Shown piece after piece: positions 12,254 through 24,400 of a stretch of DNA of 64,000 nt. The notes under the pieces are model-generated. The model worked only from the letters and a program-made list of their open reading frames with translations. It did no database searches and was not told the DNA's origin. The number at the start of each line of letters is the position of its first letter. The stretch's first letter is position 1. A program made the position numbers and the translations under genes. Source of the DNA: Membranipora membranacea (Eukaryota; Bryozoa; Gymnolaemata; Cheilostomatida; Membraniporidae); NCBI GenBank assembly GCA_914767715.1, contig OU612066.1, positions 15,257,001-15,321,000 of the forward strand, written 5' to 3'.

Positions 12254-14239
12254 ATGGGGATGATCGACGTAGTTGAGAGGAACAGCAGTCTGACCAACCT
12301 CACTACATCTTCTTTGCTGGATGCGACAACTGACTATTATGACGGTTCTGGCGCAGCTATGTATATGGTGGTAAGAAGTTTTTTTTGTAAAATCAAGTAT
12401 TTTCTTGTATACAAAAATTCTCAGTTAGAAAGTCAAAAGAGATATCTGAAATCAGTATTCTATCGTTTGGGGGCTGATAATGTAATGGAGGCATTCTCAA
12501 AATGAATCGTCTGCAAATTGCTGTTTGTCAGCTGTTTGCAAGTCATGACAAATAGTGAACAAACATGCTATAATGTAATACTAAGTCATATGTTTCATTA
12601 AATTCGTAATGTTGAGGTAAGCTTGGAGTTCTCAGCATATTGCGTCAATGCATAGCATGTAAACAGCAACGGAGCAGGTAAATTATAACCAGTTCAATAA
12701 TCACTATCTGCCTTATAAAAAATGATTATGATTATAATAATATATTTATGGGTTGATGTTGTTCGGTCCAAAGACAATTATTGTACAAGATTACACAGGG
12801 TTTCTGGGATAATTACAAGCACAACCCCGATCCCGCCATTGTTGGTTTGAGTTCTCAGACTAGGGTGATGTTCATGTCAGACCAGGGAGAATGGAATCCT
12901 CCCTGGTCTGACTTAATGACAATCTAGTATTCTGAGTGCCAAGGTGGTCGTTTGTTTGGGACTTTGGTGGTGTCAGAATATCCCTTAAATCTACTGACTA
13001 TGCACTCAGTCTATCTCATTTCCTGCTTCAGACTTTATCTCAGATGGCCATTAGATAGAAAAAAACCAATACAGATATTAATTAGACTATGCTATAGATG
13101 TAATGCTTTGACACATTGAGTCCATTACCATTAGCTTGGGCCCAATTCGTTCATGATTGCGAACAATGAAAACAGGAAGACATTTCTGTTTCAGTGGCTA
13201 TTCAACTGTGATCAAGTACGCTTGTTCCGCTCAGAAAATATGAAATACAGCACTAAAATCAATAGTTTTCTATAAAGCTCTAACACATGATGGATATTAA
13301 AACTGTAGAATATGAAATTCATTTCCATTTCATTTTCAATTCATTTATCCCCTACTGTATTAATATATTATAACGGTTATAAAATGCAGCATCATCAGTT
13401 TATTTGCAACAACATGAATATTCAGAGCAGCCCACCTCACTATGCTGACGGCTGAGAGCACAGAATATACAAGCCAGGGCTCCCCCAGATACATAAATAA
13501 CTAGATATCACTCAGTTTTATAGGGCAATGCATCCAAGAGTGGTGATTCAGTCGGGAAATTATATTTTTGGGAAAGTGCTAACATTTTCAGTCTCAGACC
13601 AATGAATTCCCTCATTCTACCTCTCCCGGGATATAAGGCTCATCACTATTCGCTAAGCCCTACGTCACCAAACTGTCATGCTGAAATAATTTGCCATTTC
13701 CTAAATCTTACCTGAGATATCATAGAGCCTGAATTTTTCAAAGTGAAACACATCAAGGTTAGGCAACTCTTAAAAATTGTTAAGATTTTTTTTTATAACT
13801 ATTGGCATCTATATCGTATCTATATCTATAATATATCAAGACAACATTTTTTCTAAAATTAATTTTGCTTTTTTCAACTATGTAGGTTATCATAACGATG
13901 TTTGCTATGGGTATTATGCTGATGATAGGTGCGCAGGTCGCTCGAGGAGAGAGCACACCCGGCATAAACAAGTATGTGAAAGAAATCAAGAGAATTAGGG
14001 ACAGCACTCTGTCCGCACACGTGAGTCGCTGCGAGTTAAGAAAATCAGCTGCCAAGCATCAGACCAAATCTCAGACACCATCATACACTCTGCTGCCGAT
14101 AGAAGAGAAGTCGCTGTCAGCGACACAAATAGATGTCGATGAGGTCGATGAGAGGGAAACATCCTCCAGCTCAAGGCCCGCCTCTCCAAACGCTTTCAGT
14201 TATACTCTAGGAGGTTCTAAAGTGAAATTAACCTGCTAA
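12254..14239 (+). CDS. Small single-pass membrane protein, KCNE-like
   Basis: Two coding exons, 12254-12370 (117 nt) and 13886-14239 (354 nt), make a 156-aa protein. The N-terminus has two N-glycosylation sequons (NSS, NLT) and no signal peptide, then a DYYDGSG stretch. One membrane segment (about residues 35-57) crosses the splice site: MYMV, then VIITMFAMGIMLMIG. The cytoplasmic side begins with a short basic, polar stretch and ends in an acidic/serine tail (DVDEVDERETSSSSRPASPN). The plan (glycosylated short ectodomain, single TM with F-x-x-GIML, charged tail, about 150 aa) resembles KCNE auxiliary subunits of voltage-gated potassium channels, most like KCNE1/KCNE4. Similarity is short and mostly within the TM, so the family call is an inference; the gene model itself is solid. 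It is tail-to-tail with the methyltransferase-like gene. Confidence 0.55.
12877..12912. repeat. Short perfect hairpin
   Basis: gtcagaccagggag and ctccctggtctgac around a short aatggaatc loop; in the intron of the KCNE-like gene. Confidence 0.75.
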
Positions 14240-14762
14240 GAGACTCTGATAAGATCATATTGAGGAATCATTATTCAATTCAATTATATTTTTTATGGAA
14301 CTGATGCAGCAGCAGCAGTTATTGAAAAATTTTTAACAAGGTATTGGAAAAAAAACATGTATTACACCCTTGCCTATTGCTCACTATGCATGTATGTATG
14401 TACCACTGTTGTGTTTTGTCTTCTGAATTCTTTTACTTGATGGTAGTGGTAAATTGGTGAATCATATTGTTACAAAACTACAGATATAAACACAGTGTTT
14501 CCGATTATATCATAAGTACTGGATTATGAATACAAGATCATCAAACAGAAAAATAATATGTGTGGAATACTAAATTTGTGATCCCGTAATCAATCAAGTT
14601 CATGGTGACTAAACTTGTCACACGGCTACCTTTTTTTGTTTTGGAGACCCCCTAAACAAAAAAAGTAGCCGTGACATATAATTGAGAGTAGTCTTCTCTT
14701 AGTTCAAGGGAAGATTATACATATGAGTATATGAAAATCTGAATTTTTTTAGATTAAAATTT
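14240..14762. other. Convergent intergenic spacer
   Basis: Spacer between the 3' ends of the KCNE-like (+) and methyltransferase-like (-) genes. It contains a family A hairpin element at 14611-14677 and no coding exon that I can see. Confidence 0.5.
14611..14677. mobile_element. Family A hairpin (MITE-like)
   Basis: Arms acttgtcacacggctac / gtagccgtgaca around an A/T-rich centre. Lies between two 3' ends. Confidence 0.7.
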
Positions 14763-15927
14763 TCACATTTTCTTCATAGCATGGTATAACTTGATCTGTC
14801 GGGGGAAAGGAAGCACATAGCCTTTCATCACCTCTTGGGTGACTAACCCTGTACCACATCCGACATCCAACATTCTGATATCAACCTGGCCTGTAAGTGA
14901 GAATTCAGTGTTTGTGATCTGGAGGACAACATGGATGACACATATTGCTCATATAAGCAGAACACAACAACTGGTCCTGTAATTATGTACCAACCACTGT
15001 TCATCAAGTCATAGAGGGCGTTGGAGGCGTCAATGCAGATGAGTTTTTCTATAACCCTATGCTTACCACTTGCAACCGAAATGCTTTCTAATCGAATTCT
15101 GCATGACTATAGCTTTAATGAGTAGATGCAGACTACCCTCCTGACATGCAACCTGTATCCAAGTCACAACTTGATTGATACTACAAAGATTTTTTGGCAT
15201 GCCAGGAAGAAGGGAATGAGAGAACAAGAATGGATGCCCATGTCAAGAACATCTAGATTTTCAAGATCCTAAGTCTTGCCTTTGGCATTTGTTAATTACT
15301 TCTGCTGCTATCTGCGGAGCACAGTAGCAGAGTTGTTTCACATCCGTATCATACATCATAGCATTGTCATCATAAATCTTGACACGCTCAGAAATCCCGA
15401 CATCATCACATGGTTTAAGAACAGCGCTCCAATCAACCTACATGTAGATAGATAGACCATATAGAATCAACATGAAATACACTGAAGAATCATGTTTGGT
15501 GTTCAATGAGTGATTCAAGCCCCCCCCCCCCACCTCCCCTCATTTGCAATGGAAATGTGAGAAGCTTTCCAACCCGAAGCACTAGACAGAATGCTAGTTA
15601 TTTGACATTTGATATAATACTCAATCACAATTTTTGAATAAATAACAAATAGCATAGTTTCCAAAGGGGGGGGGGGGGCAATCCGAGGCTTTGGAAAGAT
15701 AGTAGCTTATTATTGTGTAGGCCGGGGAGGACTTCTCTAAATGTCTATATTCAATGATGAACCAACTTCTTGGACGAACTAATGAAGTCTTTGAAATTAT
15801 TTGATGATGCATATATCACTGTAGGTAGTGATGGTATATATGCACAATAGTATGAATATAAAATTATACTTACTTCAGTGTTAAAATTATTAATAGCCTG
15901 GCTTTCCTTTCTCAGTTTTTCGTCCAT
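14763..15927 (-). CDS. METTL27-like class I methyltransferase, C-terminally truncated
   Basis: Exons 15874-15927, 15300-15437 and 14763-14885 join in frame to a 104-aa product starting MDEKLRKES. The middle exon has ERVKIYDDNAMMYDTDVK followed by LCYCAPQIAAE. This matches the METTL27 (WBSCR27) pattern of 'YD..A..Y..DV..L.YRAP..A' in front of the cofactor-binding motif. The last exon carries SAM motif I, MLDVGCGTGLVTQEV, and stops about 20 residues later. A full methyltransferase of this family continues for over 100 residues with motifs II-IV, which are missing here. Possible explanations are a truncated paralogue or pseudogene, an alternative short last exon, or a missed GC-AG splice (a GC donor follows AAATGCCAAAG at 15290). 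Enzyme activity is doubtful. Confidence 0.6.
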
Positions 15928-18916
15928 GACAATTTTTATGGAATCTATATCCTGATCATCAGTTCGGTAAAGCGCATAGTAGAATTGTTACCCATTACAC
16001 ACATGTAAAACAGTTATTTTCTTCCATGATCAGTCATTACTTCACAATTTATGAATATTATTCAGTACTAGGTGACAACAATCAGTGCATGTGCTATCCA
16101 GACATAATAAGCTAGTGTTACTTGCTCAGCCAGCTAGCTGGTGAGCAGGGCCGACAGTCCAATATTTGCAGATGAATGGAAAAAAATTGTTCTACCTAAC
16201 AAGACAAAACCACAAAAACCTAAATCTGTATAACAACCATTCCGTACATCACAGGTGTTATCTTACCCCATAGTATAGTCAGACATATAGCTAGTCACAC
16301 CTTCTGCTATGGAAAAGTTATTCAAACTGGTGCTTGTGTCCAATATGACTACATCACATCACACAGGTTCTATTCACGAAATCAGGTACAGTGTATTAAG
16401 CCTACCTTTTGATTTGATAAACCAGCCTTGCAAACCATCGGTAGAGATTTTACAGAAAATACAGACGCTCTCCAAAACGTTGTTTTTTTAAGTCTCAGTT
16501 CCAAAACATGACATGCCTCGCATCCCCAGTGCTTTTATAGCAGCTGGTGACGCCCTGACTCAAAACAATAATTCATCACTCATGCTCTTCGTCAAAGCCC
16601 ACAGATGCCAGACGCCCAAAAGATGCAATTTTGAGACGCCCTGGCGAAATACAAAATCAATCATGCTCCAAATTAAAAAGTTCACAGCAGCCAAGATGTC
16701 TTAAAGACACAGCATAAAATTAGAAGCGTGTATCAGGATCTGATTTAATACTTAACACTGTTAGGATCTAATTTGTATATAACATCTTCTACCCCCTGTG
16801 GAGCTGTTACTGTCTCAGCTCTGCTCCTCACAATATCAGATCAGCTTCAATTCTAAGGATGTTAATCTGTTTTCGCTGCTACATTGGAATTGTCTCTCCT
16901 AGCTATTTTCAGTAATTGAAAATCTACATTAAATTAGATCTACATTACATTCATTTTTATTTGGATCTACCATCATTGAAAGATGTTCTCCTGACTGCTG
17001 TTCACCCAGTAAAATTTACTGGAAAAACATTTTCGAATGATGGTGGATGCAAATAAAAATGAATGTATACATACATACCATGATTCCAACATGTCAGGCG
17101 ATTCATAAAACATGGTCATCATATAATGCCCTACCTATAAAATATGTTCCATCATATCCTGGTTATCCTACAAAATAATTGTTCTGTCACTTTAATTCAT
17201 TTGTAGAAGAGGATACTTAGAGCCTGGACCGGCTTCTTCAAGGTCGCAACACAGACCTTTCATTTTCTTCAATTCGGATTTACGATACAGCGCTACCTAC
17301 CACGATTGAAATAATACTTAGCACTCCTAAAACTGGATGAGTAAGACACGCACATGTCTCTGTTAGTTTGATCAGATCCTGGGTTTGACTATATGTCTCT
17401 TCTTCTGAATTAACTGGTTTTATATGATTCACCCACTGACGACAGCCTGCCCAGGCAAGGGTACTTATCTGATCCCAATCGAGTGTAAACATAGAAGTTG
17501 GAGAGTTGTAATACCATTCACAAGGGGGAAGTAACTGTACACTAACCGGTCATTGGAATATGATATCAATATTGTATCCATAGACATAATAATAAACCTA
17601 GAAAGGACCACCAAATAATGTGTGAGACACCTAATTGTGGCTGACGTAACATCATTGAATCATATATTAGCAATGGTTTCATCATTGATTTGCAGCCTGC
17701 ACTTCAGGTTTTTGTTTATAGATATATCAATCAATTGATTCTGCAGCTTCCTGGATAGAAATCTGTAGTAACACCATTGCTACTCCACGATTGTAATGGA
17801 TCCATATAATGTCCTAGTTAGGTTTAATTAATCCATAGACAAAACAAATAAGTCCAAGCTCTTATCTGATATTTATTCAAGGGTTTAACATGTAACCCCC
17901 CACTGTATGGCAGTTGCAAGGTCTGAACGAACTTCCAACAACTTACATAAATAATGAGAATTTCAATGCATTTTACTGGTAAGCCCAATAAAGGTCAGAT
18001 GCTGGTCTTCCGTGTGAGCGGTCCCATGTCCGTTTCCTGGCGGATATTATAGTGTCAACAGGACGTCTGACCACAATCGATCCTGTGGAACATCACTTCA
18101 AAGTAAGGGGACCAGCTGGATAAAAACCCGATTCTGTACTCCTTGTTTTCTCACATGGTATCATACTATAAACAAGCTATTTTTTTTAGGTAGAAAGGCT
18201 TTGGATCAAAGCTGTTACTTCTTTTTAATATGCAGGTCTTCTTGGATTTAAGCTGGAAAAATGATTGAAGCAATATGCTGGTATCATTTTAATCATAATG
18301 GTATATATATATTCATCTAGCCTGTCCTGACAAGCTTTGTTGTGTGGGGGGGGGGGAGAATCTCCACAACGAAGCTTGTCCGGACAGGCTAAATTCCTCA
18401 TAATCACCTGACCATCAACAAGGTGCCATGTTGTACTGCTACTTACTATATTTGGAAAAATAAATTGATGAGTAAAGGCTGGTGAGTACCGCCCTGTCTG
18501 GGAGTTGAATTTTGAATTATAATGGAAGGCTTTGCTAGCATTACTGGAGAAAAAGCTTTGAAAATAGTTGCCCCAAACATCAACATAAACAACCATCACC
18601 CTAAAAATTGAATGATGATTTGAGAAAAAGGAAATTCACAGAAAAGGAGAAAATATTTTGTATTTAGTATCTTATACAAGTACCTAGTAGATAAATCCCC
18701 TAACCCGAAACATTCATAAGGAGTAACATTTATATTAATACATTACAGGGAGAGTACATCAGGCCAGAATACACAGCTTAATGTTTGCGAGCACTACTTC
18801 AACTTGAGTGTTTGAGATTACAGGAATGCTTATTTTGTTTTATAGTCTCTCGTGTACTTTTGGGTCTCAAAATTATGATCTTGGACTATCCACCTGTGTA
18901 ATTTTTCGAGTCTCAA
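15928..18916. other. Non-coding region between the methyltransferase-like gene and TMEM115
   Basis: No gene model could be supported. It holds a poly-G run (15666-15678 lies just inside the neighbouring gene's intron), a family B hairpin with a poly-G core at 18317-18392, and short ORFs without splice or family support. The 5' UTR and promoter of the methyltransferase-like gene should lie near 15930-16300. Confidence 0.45.
18317..18392. mobile_element. Family B hairpin with poly-G core
   Basis: Arms tagcctgtcctgacaagctt and aagcttgtccggacaggcta enclose an 11-G run (18346-18356). Confidence 0.75.
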
Positions 18917-20991
18917 TTATGATCTTGGACTTTCTGCATCACTGCCGGGTGGTTTAGTTTCGCCTGAGCCCGCTGGGGCCACTGCAGGAGAAGTTGATGC
19001 CTGGGTTGCTGATGCTTCGCTTTCAACAATGACTTCTGTAGGGTTGTCTCCCTCGACATCATCTTCATCATCATCCATACCAGGCCAGCTTGTCTCCTCG
19101 CCCGCCTTACTTAATCGCTCATTCAAAGCTTTTATAGCTAATTGTCTGTGAATGTAGAAATTGAAGGTTATAATAATGCTGTGTCAAAATTACACATGTC
19201 ATTGATCTGGTATTAAGTTTCACTTATAGGAGATTTAGAAAAGCTAGTGACCTGTTCAATGAATAACTATCTATTCAAAGCCTTGCACTGCACTTCCTTT
19301 AGAAATTTCTCTATTTGATGATTACCTGTCATTACCACATTAATAGCAGTCAAGCAAATTACTATCAACAGTGGTTAAAAAATACATAGGCCTAGACATA
19401 ATTAGTGCCCTGTTGCAAGTTCTAGGTTCACATAGGATGTATTGCATTGACTAGGTCCTCTAATTAAATGTGCCATACTATACTTAGTGAAGCATACAAA
19501 CTGACTGTACTATATAACCATCCTTGTGGATGGTGATATGCCAATCGGTTAGCATGATTACTATTCACAGCCAGGCAATTGGCCCGGCAGCAGATTTGGG
19601 TTTGAATCTCAACTTTTTGATGGACTTCTCCAGATCCCAGCACCGCTGAGGATGTCTATTCTAATTGGATTATATTTCTTCTGATGGACAAGCTTTTAAG
19701 CCAACAAGAGGCAAGCAATTACTGCAGCGGGCTGGTGTAGAGTTGCCCTTAATTGCCTCAAACAGGCCACTTTTCAATTTCAAACAAAGATGAAGAAGAG
19801 AAAGAAAACAATTTTGATCCTGACGAGGGACTGAATCAGACGTCACTCTTCCGAGAGGCAAACTGGTTATTACTCACCTCCTTCGTTCGGCATCAGCTGG
19901 ATCAGTTCCTGGTAGTGTAACTGTTATTGTTGTTGGAGAGCTTACATCATACTTCCTCTGAGGCTTTTTACATATCTTTACTCGTATAAGCAGACTGAAC
20001 ACAGTGTTTGATAATATGGCGACAAACACCTCTATCGGTTGAGGGAAGAAGCTACAAACAGATAAATAAATTAGAAAGAAGGAGCACTGTATGAAAATCG
20101 CGAGGATTTAGACTTTCATCAACAAATGATCTTTAAAGGCATCAAGGGTAAATTCTGTATGGATTGCAGTGTTTTCTAACGGGTATTTCAGAACATAATG
20201 GGTGATTGTGAGCGGTTTACAGGGCACTAATGCTTTTATGAGCGTTAAATCATGCGACATGATCATTCTGATAGCATTCACCTTGCAAAAGAGAAATCTT
20301 CAGCCATGTCGCCTTTGTTACCATTACTGTGCCTCTGATAGAATCTTAGGTATATCCAGCTAAACATGATTCCAAATCCAAAGTGCATTGCATAAGGTCC
20401 GTTGAGTATTCCAGCAACTGAGAGAGTGATTGCTACAACTAAGCATAGGAGCGGTACATGCTTGTTTCGCAGTTTCCCAGTCGGTAACTTGAGAAGCACT
20501 TCATCGGGCATAAGCTGCTTGATGGCTACACAGAATCCTCCAATATATGCACCGAGACCGTGAATGTGGGTCTCAAATAGATAAACTGTGTTTCCAGAGA
20601 TGTAATACATCACCATGTAGATAAATGCAGTGATAAGTGCTGAAGAGGCTGTAGTTACCGCAAAGAAAATTCCAATTTGCAGTGGCCCCCATAATGGTTC
20701 CAACAGCTTTCCAGACAATATCACTACACATATGTCCACCAATACTAATACAATATGTCTTTGAAGAAAGTTATGGGTAACCAAAGTCCACACCCAGAAG
20801 TTAGGTGGCAAAACATATCCTGGAACTACAGATAGATGATCAAATACAGTGTCACTAAATGATAGAAAATAAAACAATATCAGCACCAGGGATGTTCCTT
20901 TCACAACATGACTGCTAGAGATTACAGATAAGATGACATGAGACTGAAATATGTTGTTATTTCTGCTATGAGCTTCAGGAGATGTTTCCAT
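18917..20991 (-). CDS. TMEM115: TMEM115, Golgi rhomboid-like transmembrane protein
   Basis: Exons 20282-20991, 19878-20051 and 18917-19145 give 370 aa (human about 351). TMEM115 is a multi-pass Golgi protein related to rhomboid pseudoproteases and linked to retrograde Golgi-to-ER transport. Family signatures in order: PGYVLPPNFWVWTLVTHNF, LLEPLWGPLQIGIFF, YLFETHIHGLGAYIGGF, YLRFYQRHSNGNKGDMA, FFPQPIEV, VKICKKPQRKYDV, ITVTLPGTDPADAERRR, then QLAIKALNERL and WPGMDDDED in the acidic, Ala/Pro-rich tail. No rhomboid Ser-His dyad is recognisable. I chose ATG at 20991 because the upstream in-frame codon at 21033 is TTG, not ATG. It is divergent from the sulfatase gene, about 420 bp apart. Confidence 0.95.
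19527..19660 (+). repeat. tRNA-derived SINE-like element, old copy
   Basis: Plus-strand relative of the elements at 57757-57905 and 58158-58310: caatcggttagca, attcacagccaggcaattgg, gggtttgaatctc and a downstream cccagcaccgctgagg tail. Diverged. In the TMEM115 intron 2. Confidence 0.6.
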
Positions 20992-21408
20992 TTTCTTGTT
21001 CTTCCACTGTGTGCATAAGCAACTACACCCCAATACAAGTCATCAGTAACAACAGACAACTTTGCATGAGTTTACTTTTTAATCATGTTGAACAATACAG
21101 AAATTTCAAGCTTCAGTCAATTAATTTTGTCAAATTATTTAATAAAACTGTCATATAATATTAATTAAGCTTAACTTGTAATTCTATTTTTACCAGGTAA
21201 CAATCAAATTATCAAGGTCATAGCTTGCATTTCCTAAAAATAAGCTGGTGCGTTAAAAAAGCCCCCTCTTAGCTCTAGGTACAGAAGCTATATTCATATG
21301 ATTGAGGAAATTTTTGCTTGCAAAATTGTTTCACATCTTTCTTATTATCAATTATTTTATGCTTTTATGCTTGCTGCAAACTTCACTGTAGGAGTAGTGT
21401 GAGCAAAC
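20992..21408. promoter_or_regulatory. Shared 417-bp region between divergent TMEM115 and sulfatase start codons
   Basis: Head-to-head start codons leave little room for two independent promoters, so this is a likely bidirectional promoter (inference from spacing). It is AT-rich with no clear CpG-rich core; no specific factor site is claimed. Confidence 0.4.
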
Positions 21409-24400
21409 ATGTGGAGTGTTCCTAGTGTTGTGTTGGTGCTTTTGGTCACTCTGACTGCTGCAGAGAAGAAACCTAATATTGTGGTCATTTTGGCTGATGA
21501 TTTGGTAAGTGGAATTTTTCTTCATACATGTTCACAAGCAAATAATAATTATAGTTTTCCCTATGATTTATAAACCCTTATCAAATTATATACACCGTTA
21601 TTGAACCATATAGCACTACAGTTCTGAACATCAATTTTTAACTATTTTAAATAAATTTTTACCTCTGATGTTTAGGCTCATCTGGTTTAAAAGTTATCTG
21701 GAATTTGATTGATTGACTTGAAAAAATTTTATTCACAAGCTGAACACACTACAGTACCCAAATTTGACAATGATTCCACAATGATAATTGGCGCACAATG
21801 TTACCTAGGAGTAGGCTTGAAGTGAGCTAGCCAGGGTAGGGTCTCCTTAGTTGTTGCTCTACATTGTAATTGCCTGTACTTTGAGTCGAATCCGTCCCGT
21901 CCCATGCTCAGCTATTGAAACTTGGTAATGTACTGTACTTGATTACTACTCACTTCAAGTCATCCAACTCCTTGCTGCAGAGGAGGATGTGTCGGCTCCT
22001 TGTATTACTTATTTGAATTTAACTGCACTGTAGCATTATTTCATACAATAGGAATATTAACACGTGCAATGTTGAAATTAAGGTTTCGATATTGAAACAG
22101 CATATATATACCCATTTTATACCAATTTATGGGGTGATCAGTGAACAAAATGTATAAAACTATTGTCTCGCCCATTCAGAACATTCTTGTAAATTGTAGG
22201 GCTGGAATGATGTGAGCTTTCATGGATCTCCACAGATCAACACACCAAACATTGACAAGCTGGTGCATGATGGCATTTTCCTGAACAACTATTATGTGTC
22301 ACCCATTTGCACACCCACGCGGGGAGCATTAATGACCGGGAGACATCCTATGCAGCTTGGTAACTAAAACATCATCTCTTATTATACATTTAAGCATTGC
22401 TCAACCCCCTGCTAACCAAACACATTTATCTCATGCTGAACACCTAACTCCATCTTATCATGCTATTTGTAAACATTATTATTTTAGGCCTGCAGAGAAG
22501 TGTGATAGTGGGCCCCGAGCCGTGGGGTCTTGGCATTAATGAAACCATTCTACCTCAATATCTCAAAGATGTTGGTTATGCCACCCACGCAGTGGGCAAG
22601 GTAGGCTTTGTAGACTCATCATTATTAAATCCCATGAAAACTCAACTCAACTTGTATATTTGGATAGGATTGCAGAGAAGCGTCATTCTAGGTGATGCTC
22701 CATGGGGTCTTGGTATTAATGAGACCATCCTACCCCAGTATCTAAGTGAACTGGGTTATGCCTCACATGCTGTAGGCAAGGTATGACAAAACTGCTTTGG
22801 TGTCTTGCAGGTCTTGTCGTGGATATAGTACATGTTTATTTTGCAGTCCTTTCCGAGCCTGTCATATGTGTCGCATTGTGCTCCACTTCAATTAATGAGA
22901 ATAAACCGCATTAGTTTTATGATATGTCCAATGGTGTTGGTTTTATGCATGTGTAGTCACATTACAAATGGTCCAACTAGTACCTAATTATGATTTAGCT
23001 ATGTGCTTGCTTGTCTTTGAGAAGGGGCTGACCAAAGTTTAACAAATTGTTATGGGTTAAAGTCTGTGTGACCCATAGAAGTCAAGTCTTCTCAGTTGCT
23101 TGCTTAACTTTGGGCTGTTCGTATGATATGTTTCCCCTTCCTCTTGTATAATTACAAGTCCTGACATACCCGCATCTATGTTGCATGTTACTCTCCTTGG
23201 GTAGTCCTGATAACAGGTCCATTACTGATTCATAAACTAAGATTCTTGTGCTGTTACAGTGGCATTTGGGTTTCTTCGCAAAGGAGCTTACCCCACTCTA
23301 CCGAGGGTTCGACAGCTATTATGGATATTATCTTGGTGCTGAAGACTATATTGATCATACAGGTTGGTCAGATGTGCAGAGTAAATGAATATGCACTTGC
23401 AGTTCTGCAAGAAATAGATAGAAGCTGATGTCAAAACTCTTTTGGCGAAAATTAATTATTCTCATAGTCCATGTCAATAAAGATGTCAATTTATCAGGCT
23501 GTCAGTGCTGCTCACATAGTTCGATATCCTGATTATGTCACTGCTGCTGTCTATTGACATCTGGTAGAAAGTGCCACTTGGGTGCACTGAGCTGTCTGCA
23601 AACCAAGACTAGAGTAATACTTTACTGACTTTTGACATATGAACCATGTGCAATATTATTGACCCATTAAAACTGTCAGTTGTTAATTTTGTTTTTTTCA
23701 GGATGGGCTCAGCAGGGCTTTTGGGGATTTGACTTCAGGGATGGAGTAGATCTAGATCGCTCTGCTAATGGCTCTTACTCTACAGAGTTATTTGCAGCAA
23801 GAGCTGAGAAAATTATTCATAACCATGATACAAACCAGGTGGATTTATTATATAATTATTGTAATATGCAGTTATTCACCAATTTGCTTGAAATCTTAAT
23901 GCTTCATATAAGCTTCCTAGTCCATTATTCCGAAAAACTTAACAATTTGAATATGTCTTTGTATATATAATATGTATTATTCTATTGGTGAACAAGTATT
24001 GTATTTATTAAAGTTTTGACCTAATGTATGAAACTTGCAAATCTTATGCGGACACTTAACCTCAAAGGGGACAAAACCTTCTATGCTATAACAATTAATT
24101 TGTTGGGTGATTTCAGCCACTGTTCCTATACCTCCCTTATCAAGCTGTCCATTCAGGGGTGCCCAGCCAGCCTGGATATAATCCATTGGAGGCTCCAAAG
24201 AAATATACAGACAGATTCCCACATATAACAGACCCAAACAGAAAACTGTTTGCCGGTTAGTGAGCGTGTGTGCTATAAAACGGTATCAGCATTTGAATAT
24301 CGAGAGGAAAACTTGGCTATTCTCTCAAGAACCTGTTGCCAATGTCAGAACTTTTCTCAGTCACAGACCACAGCTGTCTGTCTGTTTTTTGGTTTGGAGT

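Noticed and set aside
17280-17492. 70-aa minus-strand ORF
   Set aside because: No recognisable domain or splice context; the hydrophobic end is too short to argue from.
18225-18599. 124-aa minus-strand ORF with a protein-like first half
   Set aside because: Its second half runs through the family B hairpin and poly-G tract; no family or splice support.
20992-21033. Longer N-terminus for TMEM115
   Set aside because: The upstream first codon is TTG; the ATG at 20991 is the first usable start.
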